Of a stretch of 12,073 nucleotides of DNA, positions 6,867 to 12,073 are shown one piece after another. The translations under genes were made by a program, and so were the position numbers. The notes beneath the pieces were generated by a model. The model worked only from the letters and a program-made list of their open reading frames with translations, was not told where the DNA came from and ran no database searches. The stretch is from CAYLZO01 sp964387775. GTDB lineage: Bacteria > Chloroflexota > Anaerolineae > JAAYZQ01. The DNA lies in NCBI GenBank assembly GCA_964387775.1, contig CAYLZO010000165.1, forward strand, positions 1 through 12,073, in the 5' to 3' direction. How positions within the stretch are numbered: the stretch's first letter is position 1; every line of letters begins with the position of its first letter.

Positions 6867-6904
6867 AAAGCCTCTTCAACCGGTACCCGGGGGAGAGGCT
6901 TTTG
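6867..6904 (+). terminator. Terminator of the SAM riboswitch expression platform
   Basis: AAAGCCTCT (6867-6875) pairs perfectly with AGAGGCTTT (6894-6902), with an inner CCGG-TAC-CCGG hairpin, then TTTT and a second TTT. The GGAAGATGAGAG around the P1 3' strand can instead pair with CCTCTTC (6871-6877), giving the expected antiterminator. The U-tract is short, so termination strength is uncertain. Confidence 0.82.
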
Positions 6905-6966
6905 GTTTCTCCGCTCCTCTCCGATGGCGAGGGCTCGACACACCACACAGCAGAGAGGAGCGATGC

Positions 6967-8142
6967 ATGAGCGATTCAACGCAGGCCGTCCACGCCGGGG
7001 AGGAGAAACCCAAACCCTACGGGGCCTTGACGACGCCCATCGTCCAGACCTCGACCTACACCTTTCGCGATACCGCCGAGATTTTGGATTTCATGGCGCG
7101 GGGCGCAGCCGGCGACTTGCCGCTGCGCGACGAATACGGCCGCTATAGCAACCCCACCCAGCGGGCCGCCGAGCGCAAAGTGGCCGCCCTGGAGGGTGGC
7201 GAGCAGGCCCTGCTCTTTGCCAGCGGCATGTGCGCCATCACCACCGCCCTGGCGACCTTCCTGTCCACCGGCGACCACGTGATCCTGGTCCGCGACTGTT
7301 ACCACCGCACGCGGGAATTCGCCCTCACCTTTCTCAGCCGCTGGGGCATCGAGACGGCGCTGGTCGAGCCCGGCCAGCCCGACGCCCTGGCCCGGGCCGT
7401 CCGGCCCAACACCCGCCTGCTCTTTGCCGAGACGCCGACCAACCCCTACCTGCGTATCGTGGACCTGTCAGGCATGGTCGAGGCGGCCCGGCGCTGCGGC
7501 GCCCTGACGATGGTGGACAGCACCTTTGCCACGCCCCTCAACCTGCGGCCCCTGGAGCTGGGCGTCGATCTGGTGGTCCACAGCGCGACCAAGTACCTGG
7601 GCGGCCACAACGACCTGCTGGCCGGCGTGCTGGCCGGCGCCCGCCAGTACCTGGCCGACGTCCAGCACGCCCGGGGCGTGATGGGCGGCGTGGGCAGTCC
7701 CCACGACGCCTACCTCCTGATCCGGGGCCTGAAAACGCTCGACCTGCGGGTCCGCCGCCAGAACGAGAACGGGCAACGCGTCGCCCGGTTCTTGCAGGGG
7801 CATCGCGCCGTGCGCCGCGTGTACTATCCCGGCCTGCCCGACCACCCCGATCACGACCTGGCCCGCCGCCAGATGGCGGGCTTTGGGGGCGTGGTCAGCT
7901 TTGAGATCGAGGGCGATTTCGCCCGGACGGGCCGCTTTGTCGACGCGCTGCGCCTGCCCTACATCGGCCCGACCCTGGGCGGCGTGGAGAGCATCGTCGA
8001 GCAGCCAGCCGCCCTCTTTTCGGTGGACCCCGAGGCGCGCCGGGCGGCGGGGTTGAAAGACAACCTGGTCCGCTACGCCCTGGGCATCGAAGACGCCGAC
8101 GACTTGATCGCCGACCTGGACCAGGCGCTGGCCGCCCTCTAG
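6967..8142 (+). CDS. Cys/Met metabolism PLP-dependent enzyme, cystathionine gamma-synthase type
   Basis: This trans-sulfuration enzyme joins an activated homoserine to cysteine or sulfide on the way to methionine. The 391-residue protein has the usual family length and motifs: YGRYSNPTQ (57-65), the PLP-phosphate loop FASGMCA (84-90), AETPTNPYLRIVDL (154-167), MVDSTFATP with Asp184, the PLP lysine in HSATKYLGGHNDLLAG (Lys209), and GPTLGGVESIVEQPA (334-348). It starts at the ATG at 6967 with AGGAG six bases upstream. The in-frame ORF extends to 6844, but that part is riboswitch and terminator. SAM-I control supports a methionine role. I cannot tell cystathionine gamma-synthase (MetB) from O-acyl-homoserine sulfhydrylase (MetY/MetZ) by sequence alone, so no symbol is given. 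No repeat inserts are seen, but its stop codon lies in the end of the next repeat. Confidence 0.92.
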   Translation: MSDSTQAVHAGEEKPKPYGALTTPIVQTSTYTFRDTAEILDFMARGAAGDLPLRDEYGRYSNPTQRAAERKVAALEGGEQALLFASGMCAITTALATFLSTGDHVILVRDCYHRTREFALTFLSRWGIETALVEPGQPDALARAVRPNTRLLFAETPTNPYLRIVDLSGMVEAARRCGALTMVDSTFATPLNLRPLELGVDLVVHSATKYLGGHNDLLAGVLAGARQYLADVQHARGVMGGVGSPHDAYLLIRGLKTLDLRVRRQNENGQRVARFLQGHRAVRRVYYPGLPDHPDHDLARRQMAGFGGVVSFEIEGDFARTGRFVDALRLPYIGPTLGGVESIVEQPAALFSVDPEARRAAGLKDNLVRYALGIEDADDLIADLDQALAAL

Positions 8143-8278
8143 GAAGCCGCTGAAAAAGCTCTATCTGAACCACGGAGACACTGAGGGCACGGAGGTTTTC
8201 AGGTTAAAATTCATTGATTCTCTGTGTTCTCCGTGCCTCCGTGGTGAGATGTGGGGACTTTTTCAGTAGCCACCTAGG
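8139..8278. repeat. MITE-like palindromic element between the PLP enzyme and aspartate kinase
   Basis: Ends 8139-8158 and 8258-8277 are inverted complements at 16 of 20 positions, including CTGAAAAAG/CTTTTTCAG and CTAG at both outer ends. A second nested pair, ACCACGGAG (8169-8177) and CTCCGTGGT (8237-8245), is exact. The 140-bp element has no coding capacity. Its left CTAG includes the TAG stop of the upstream gene. A 28-base stretch at 8220-8247 recurs at 11394-11421 with one mismatch, so the core belongs to a dispersed family. It could act as a hairpin terminator or attenuator between the two genes. Confidence 0.82.
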
Positions 8279-8295
8279 GAGAGCACTTGCAGCCT

Positions 8296-8388
8296 GTCAC
8301 TGCGAGGAGCGAACGTAGCGAGTGACGAAGCAGTCTCCTATTCCCAGGTGGGGACCGCTTCGTCGCCCTGCGTGCTCCTCGCGGTGAC
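8296..8388. repeat. Nested palindromic repeat upstream of aspartate kinase
   Basis: Outer arms GTCACTGCGAGGAGC (8296-8310) and GCTCCTCGCGGTGAC (8374-8388) match at 14 of 15. Inner arms GACGAAGC (8324-8331) and GCTTCGTC (8357-8364) are exact. This cruciform-like layout is typical of REP/MITE elements beginning GTCAYTGCGAG. A half copy (GTCATTGCGAGCGAGCG) lies at 11996-12012. It ends 25 bases before the lysC start, so its hairpin sits close to the ribosome-binding site. Confidence 0.82.
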
Positions 8389-8413
8389 GGGGAGCAAAAA
8401 GGAAAGGGAAACC

Positions 8414-9808
8414 ATGATCGTACACAAATTCGGGGGCACGTCGGTGGGCGACGCGGCGCGTTTTGGCGGCGTGGCCGACGTCTTGATGGAACGCCGGGAG
8501 GGGGCGGTCGTCGTCGTCTCGGCCATGAGCGGCGTGACCAACCAGCTCATCGCCGGGGCGCGGGCGGCGGCCGAAGGCCGAGACGGCGCCTACCGCCACG
8601 TCAAGGCTGACTTGTTGAGCCGCCACCTCGACGTCATCGAGGCCCTGCTCAGCCGCAACTCGGAGCGGATCGCCGTGGCCGGCCTGATCGAGGATCGCCT
8701 CCACGAGCTGGGCCTCTTTTACCGCAGCATGGCCATGCTGGGCGAGCTGACGGCGCGGGGCACCGACGCGGTGGCGTCCTTCGGCGAGCCGCTCGCGGCC
8801 CACATCCTGGCCGCCCTGCTGCGCGAGCGGGGCGTGCGCGCCCAGGCCCTCAGCTCGACGGACCTGATCGTCACCGACGACTACTATGGCGCTGCCGTGC
8901 CGCGCACGGACCTGACGCGGCGGCGGGTGCAGGCGCACCTGGTGCCTTTGCTAGAGCAGGGCGTGCTGCCCGTCGTCACCGGCTACGTCGGGGCCACCGA
9001 GGCGGGGGTGACGACGACACTGGGGCGGGGCGGCAGCGATTTCTCGGCGGCCATCATCGGCGCGGCCCTGGAAGCCGAGGCGGTCTGGATCTGGAGTGAC
9101 GTGGACGGCATCCTGACCGCCGATCCCAACCTGGTGCCCCAGGCCCGCACGCTGCGCGAGCTGTCCTACGCCGAGGCCGCCGAGCTGGCCTATTATGGCG
9201 CCGACGTGCTCCATCCCAAGACGATCCGGCCCGTCGTCGAGCGGGGCATTCCGCTGCGCATCGTCAACAGCTTCAACCCCGCCCACCCCGGTACCCTCAT
9301 CGTCGAGACGCCCGGCGCCGGCCGCGAGCTGTGGCCGGCCATCATCTCGACCACGGGTCTGAGCCTGATCGCCCTCGGCAGCGAGGACGATTCGTGGGCC
9401 TTGCCCCTGGCGGCCCACGCCCTGCAAACCCTCGGCGAGGCGGGCGTGGAGGTGTTGATGTTCTCTCAATCTTTTTCGGAGCACAGCCTGAACCTGGTGG
9501 TCTGGGCGCAGGACCAGGCCCACTGCCTGCGGGCGCTGGGGCGCGAGTTCGGGGAGGGCCGGGCCGGGCGCGCCTACCGGCTGGGGGCCAAGGAGCAGGT
9601 CGCCACGATTTCGGTGGTGGGGCTGCCCCGAGGTCAGGGCAACGGCATCGTGTCGCGCACCTTTGCCGCGCTGGGCCAGCTCGGCACGCGGGTCATCGCC
9701 GTGGCCCAGGCCGCCACCGAGCACAGCGTCTCCTTTTGCGTGCCGGAGGCGCAGCTCGCGGAGACGGTTGCCTACCTCCACGGGGTGCTCGGCCTGGAGG
9801 CCACGTAG
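8414..9808 (+). CDS. lysC: Aspartate kinase, monofunctional with two C-terminal ACT domains
   Basis: The enzyme phosphorylates aspartate at the entry to the Lys/Met/Thr pathway. In 464 residues: MIVHKFGGTSVGD (1-13) with the KFGGTS signature, VVVSAMSGVTN (33-43), TTLGRGGSDFSAAIIGAAL (201-219), IWSDVDGILTADPNLVPQA (226-244) and YGADVLHPKTIRPV (261-274). The ACT region has FSQSFSEHSLNLVV (350-363) and, after a linker, ISVVGLPRGQGNGIVSRTF (399-417) with AQAATEHSVSF (431-441). The length and QSFSEHS form resemble the kinase half of ThrA-type bifunctional enzymes, but no homoserine dehydrogenase domain follows. The ATG at 8414 gives the family N-terminus and is preceded by AGGAAAGGG; the longer frame from 8348 would translate the palindromic repeat. 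Its place after a SAM-controlled gene suggests a link to methionine supply. ACT domains imply feedback by an end product, which I cannot name. Confidence 0.95.
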   Translation: MIVHKFGGTSVGDAARFGGVADVLMERREGAVVVVSAMSGVTNQLIAGARAAAEGRDGAYRHVKADLLSRHLDVIEALLSRNSERIAVAGLIEDRLHELGLFYRSMAMLGELTARGTDAVASFGEPLAAHILAALLRERGVRAQALSSTDLIVTDDYYGAAVPRTDLTRRRVQAHLVPLLEQGVLPVVTGYVGATEAGVTTTLGRGGSDFSAAIIGAALEAEAVWIWSDVDGILTADPNLVPQARTLRELSYAEAAELAYYGADVLHPKTIRPVVERGIPLRIVNSFNPAHPGTLIVETPGAGRELWPAIISTTGLSLIALGSEDDSWALPLAAHALQTLGEAGVEVLMFSQSFSEHSLNLVVWAQDQAHCLRALGREFGEGRAGRAYRLGAKEQVATISVVGLPRGQGNGIVSRTFAALGQLGTRVIAVAQAATEHSVSFCVPEAQLAETVAYLHGVLGLEAT

Positions 9809-9811
9809 GGA

Positions 9812-9849
9812 AGATGCATCCCAGGGAAGTGGTTCCCTGGGATGCATCT
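9812..9849. terminator. Perfect 17-bp hairpin between convergent genes
   Basis: AGATGCATCCCAGGGAA (9812-9828) and its exact complement (9833-9849) enclose the four-base loop GTGG. GGGA/TCCC extends the stem past one bulge. It lies between the lysC stop (9806-9808) and the lpdA stop (9867-9869), which converge, so a bidirectional terminator is the simplest reading. No T-run follows on either strand, so it may instead be a repeat or an RNA-stability hairpin. Confidence 0.65.
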
Positions 9850-9866
9850 CTCCCAGCCAGGATTGT

Positions 9867-11288
9867 TCAGCGGGAGGGCAGGATGTGGGTCGCGTGGCCC
9901 AGGAAGGCGCCGGCGGCCTCTTCCTCTGTCTCGGACAGGGTCGGGTGGGCGTGGATCGACAGGTCCAGGTCGGTGGCCACGGCGCCCATCTCGATGGCCA
10001 GCACCCCCTCGGCGATCATCTCGCCCGCCTCGCGGCCGACGATGCCCACGCCCAGGATGCGCTCGGTGTCAGGCTCAAAGATCATCTTGGTCAGGCCCTC
10101 GGGCGCGCCCATGGTGATGGCCCGCCCCGACGCGGCCCAGGGGAAGCGTCCCACGCTTACGTCGCGGTCCTTGGCCTCGGCTTCGTTCTCCATCAGGCCG
10201 GCCCAGGCGATCTGCGGGTCGGTATAGACGACGGCGGGGATGGCCCGCACGTCAAAGGCCGCCGGCTCGCCGGCCAGGACCTCGGCGGCGACCTTGCCCT
10301 CGTGCATCGCCTTGTGGGCCAGCATAAAGCCGCCTACCACGTCGCCGATGGCAAAGATGCGGTCGTCGGCCGTGCGCCGCTCCTCGTCCACCCGGACGAA
10401 CCCCTTGTCGTCCACCTCGACGCCCGTATTCTCCAGGCCGATGCCGTCCGAGTTGGGCTTGCGGCCGATGGCGACCAGCACCCGGTCAAAGGTCTGCTCG
10501 GGCTCGTCCACGTCGCCGTCCAGGGTGACGTCTACGCGGTCGTCGTGCTCGGTCAGCGAAGCGACCTTGGTTTCGACCTGGATCGTCTCGAACATCTCTT
10601 TCGCCCGGCGCTCCAGGGGGCGCACCAGGTCGCGGTCGGTGCCGGGCAGGATCTCGTCCAGCAGCTCGACGAGGGTGACGCGGCTGCCCAGCGTGGCATA
10701 GACCGAGCCCAGCTCCATGCCGACGTAACCGGCGCCGACGACCAGCAGCCGCTCGGGGATGTCGGCCAGTTCCAGCGCGCCGGTGGAGCTCATCACCCGG
10801 CCGCCCTCCTTGAATTCGGTGTCGGGCAGGGCGATGGGGACCGAGCCGGTGGCCAGGATAGCGTGCTCGAACTTGACGTGGGTCGTCTGGTGGCCGCTCA
10901 CGCGCAGCTCGCGCGACGACTCGAACTCGGCGCGGCCCTGAATCAACTGCACGTCGCGCCGCTTGCTGAGGGTCACCAGGCCGTCGGCCAGGCGGTCCAC
11001 GACGTTGTTCTTCCACGTCCGCACGCCCTCGACGTCGATCTCGGGTGCGTCGTAGGTCACGCCCATGCGCTCGGCGCGGCCGGCGTCGTAGATGAGGTTG
11101 GTCAGGTAGAGCAGCGTCTTGGACGGGATGCAGCCCCGAAAGAGGCAGACGCCGCCAGGCCGCTCTTCGATGTCGATCATACTCACTTCCAGGCCCAGGT
11201 CGGCGGCCCGGAAGGCGGCCGCGTAGCCGCCCGGCCCGCCGCCGACGACGGCCACCTGCGTTTCGATGGTTGCTTCTCCCATGACCAT
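9867..11288 (-). CDS. lpdA: Dihydrolipoamide dehydrogenase (E3)
   Basis: This flavoprotein reoxidises dihydrolipoyl groups of 2-oxoacid dehydrogenases or the glycine cleavage system, with NAD as acceptor. The 473 residues contain the FAD fold VAVVGGGPGGYAAAFRAADLG (12-32), the redox-active disulfide GGVCLFRGCIPSK with Cys48 and Cys53, the NAD fold LVVGAGYVGMELGSVYATLG, IFAIGDVVGGFMLAHKA (FAD-binding GD motif) and the terminal HAHPTLSE, whose His448 and Glu453 form the catalytic pair. All key residues are present. The ATG at 11286-11288 has AAAGGAG 10 bases upstream; the second in-frame ATG at 11280-11282 would be too far from it. No E1/E2 genes are adjacent, so the partner complex cannot be told from here. 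LFRGC replaces the commoner LNxGC, a minor variation. Confidence 0.93.
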   Translation of the reverse strand: MVMGEATIETQVAVVGGGPGGYAAAFRAADLGLEVSMIDIEERPGGVCLFRGCIPSKTLLYLTNLIYDAGRAERMGVTYDAPEIDVEGVRTWKNNVVDRLADGLVTLSKRRDVQLIQGRAEFESSRELRVSGHQTTHVKFEHAILATGSVPIALPDTEFKEGGRVMSSTGALELADIPERLLVVGAGYVGMELGSVYATLGSRVTLVELLDEILPGTDRDLVRPLERRAKEMFETIQVETKVASLTEHDDRVDVTLDGDVDEPEQTFDRVLVAIGRKPNSDGIGLENTGVEVDDKGFVRVDEERRTADDRIFAIGDVVGGFMLAHKAMHEGKVAAEVLAGEPAAFDVRAIPAVVYTDPQIAWAGLMENEAEAKDRDVSVGRFPWAASGRAITMGAPEGLTKMIFEPDTERILGVGIVGREAGEMIAEGVLAIEMGAVATDLDLSIHAHPTLSETEEEAAGAFLGHATHILPSR

Positions 11289-11345
11289 AACGGTTGCGCT
11301 CCTTTATCTTTCAGATAGTATTGCCCAGTCCTTTGAGAGGATTTC

Positions 11346-11429
11346 GACTGAATTACAGAGACAGAGATCACGGAGACTTTCAGGGCTTTTTTGCTCTGTG
11401 TTCTCTGTGCCTCCGTGGTGAAATCAGTC
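11346..11429. repeat. Palindromic repeat related to the 8139-8278 element
   Basis: Outer arms begin GACTGA (11346-11351) and end TCAGTC (11424-11429). The inner pair CACGGAG (11369-11375) and CTCCGTG (11411-11417) is exact. Bases 11394-11421 match 8220-8247 with one mismatch. The outer ends differ from the 8139 copy, so the shared part is the core. It fills most of the 142-bp gap between the lipoprotein stop (11431-11433) and the lpdA ribosome-binding site. No clear lpdA promoter was found in this gap. Confidence 0.75.
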
Positions 11430-11430
11430 T

Positions 11431-11967
11431 TTACTCCAGGATCTCGAACTCGGAGACGTGGAACCCTCGCTCCTCGTCCACGACGTTTTCTTCATAGTCG
11501 ATGTAGGCCGACGTCGGGTAGCCCATCGCCTCGTCGTACTCGACCTCGATCCGGTAGGCATCGCGCTCGATGGCGTCCCGGATCAGGTCAAAGAGCCCCG
11601 GGACGGTGCGGTACTCGCTCACGTCGGGGAGAGTGACGTCCGGGTTTGGCTCGACGGCCCGCACCGATTCGATCTCGTTGACCCTCACGGTGACCCAAAC
11701 CGGCTCCCGGTAGCCGGGCAGGCAGAAACACTCCCAACGGAACTGGAAGCGGTAATCGGCTTGGCCCTGGGCTTGCCAAGTCGCCTCCATTTGGCTGAGT
11801 GTCTGCTCCACCTCGGCCAGGTCGGTGGTCGACGCGGCAGTGCTCTCCGCCGGCGGGATGGGTGACGAGGGGGCAGCCGTCTCGATCGCCGGTCCGGCGC
11901 AGGCCAGGAGCAGCCCTCCTGCGATGAGGAGCGTCAGCAAGAGCTTGTGATTCGATTTTCTGAGCAT
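11431..11967 (-). CDS. Putative lipoprotein, DUF6174-like
   Basis: The 178-residue protein has a lipoprotein signal: basic MLRKSNHK, a Leu-rich stretch (9-22) and lipobox LLAC with Cys23. A Ser/Pro/Ala/Thr-rich spacer (24-48) follows, then a small domain. WQAQGQADYRFQFRWECFC (64-82, Cys80 and Cys82), VWVTVRVNEIES (90-101), YRTVPGLFDLIRDAIERDA (119-137), EVEYDEAMGYPTSAYIDY (141-158) and a VSEFEIL end resemble, from memory, DUF6174 proteins, whose function is not known. It is presumably anchored outside the cytoplasmic membrane. The ATG at 11965-11967 is chosen because AAGAGG lies about 5 bases upstream; a GTG at 11973 would overlap that site. It is upstream of lpdA on the same strand, but a repeat separates them and no functional tie is evident. 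Confidence 0.82.
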   Translation of the reverse strand: MLRKSNHKLLLTLLIAGGLLLACAGPAIETAAPSSPIPPAESTAASTTDLAEVEQTLSQMEATWQAQGQADYRFQFRWECFCLPGYREPVWVTVRVNEIESVRAVEPNPDVTLPDVSEYRTVPGLFDLIRDAIERDAYRIEVEYDEAMGYPTSAYIDYEENVVDEERGFHVSEFEILE

Positions 11968-11995
11968 ACCCACCTCTTCTAGCGATGTTCACGCT

Positions 11996-12012
11996 GTCAT
12001 TGCGAGCGAGCG
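11996..12012. repeat. Half copy of the GTCAYTGCGAG palindrome
   Basis: GTCATTGCGAGCGAGCG resembles the left arm of the repeat at 8296 (GTCACTGCGAGGAGCG). No right arm is visible before the nonamer array begins. It lies upstream of the lipoprotein gene, in a region that otherwise holds no gene. Confidence 0.6.
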
Positions 12013-12073
12013 CCCGTCCTGCCCGTCTTGCCCATCCTGCCCGTCCTGCCCGTCCTGCCCGTCCTGCCCATCC
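12013..12073. repeat. Nonamer tandem array at the window edge
   Basis: Units of 9 bp, CCCGTCCTG with variants CCCGTCTTG and CCCATCCTG, repeat about 6.8 times and run off the window end. A 9-bp period would be in frame if translated, but no supported gene covers it here. The full length is unknown. Confidence 0.9.

Noticed and set aside
9663..11318. Plus-strand open frame of 551 residues spanning the lysC end and lpdA
   Set aside because: It overlaps lysC out of frame and lies antisense to lpdA, and would translate the hairpin at 9812-9849. No recognisable domain.

Overview
The window is GC-rich bacterial chromosomal DNA carrying amino-acid biosynthesis genes. I infer a member of the Chloroflexota (Anaerolineae/Caldilineae/Ardenticatenia-like). 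The grounds are base composition, the style of the his proteins, and many short palindromic and heptameric repeats between and inside genes. No 16S or marker gene confirms this.

Left half (1-6378, minus strand): a compact histidine operon, in transcription order hisZ, hisG, hisD, a hisC-hisB fusion, hisH and hisA (cut by the left edge). hisZ/hisG and hisG/hisD overlap by ATGA, and one base separates hisB from hisH. Short HisG plus HisZ implies the two-subunit ATP-phosphoribosyltransferase. hisF and hisI/hisE are not in the window and would be expected beyond the left edge.

Centre (6379-6966): a divergent control region. Two sigma70-like promoters stand back to back with 8 bp between their -35 boxes. 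The leftward one makes a roughly 230-nt structured leader ending in an intrinsic terminator just before hisZ, so it is a candidate attenuator. The rightward one leads into a clear SAM-I riboswitch with a terminator.

Right half (6967-12073): a Cys/Met-metabolism PLP enzyme (cystathionine gamma-synthase type) under the SAM riboswitch, then aspartate kinase. On the opposite strand follow dihydrolipoamide dehydrogenase and a small DUF6174-like lipoprotein. Aspartate kinase supplies aspartyl phosphate towards homoserine, and the PLP enzyme uses an activated homoserine for methionine, so the plus-strand pair fits one pathway.

The most unusual feature is repeat DNA inside the histidine genes. Heptad tandem arrays lie within hisH, in the hisC-hisB junction and in the hisZ tail. 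Other repeat-like inserts (CTTCGAC/GTCGAAG family) lie in hisC (two) and hisD. All are read through in frame and sit where these families normally have short loops or gene ends. One palindrome also supplies the stop codon of hisH. The methionine, lysC and lpdA coding regions show no such inserts, although repeats flank them.
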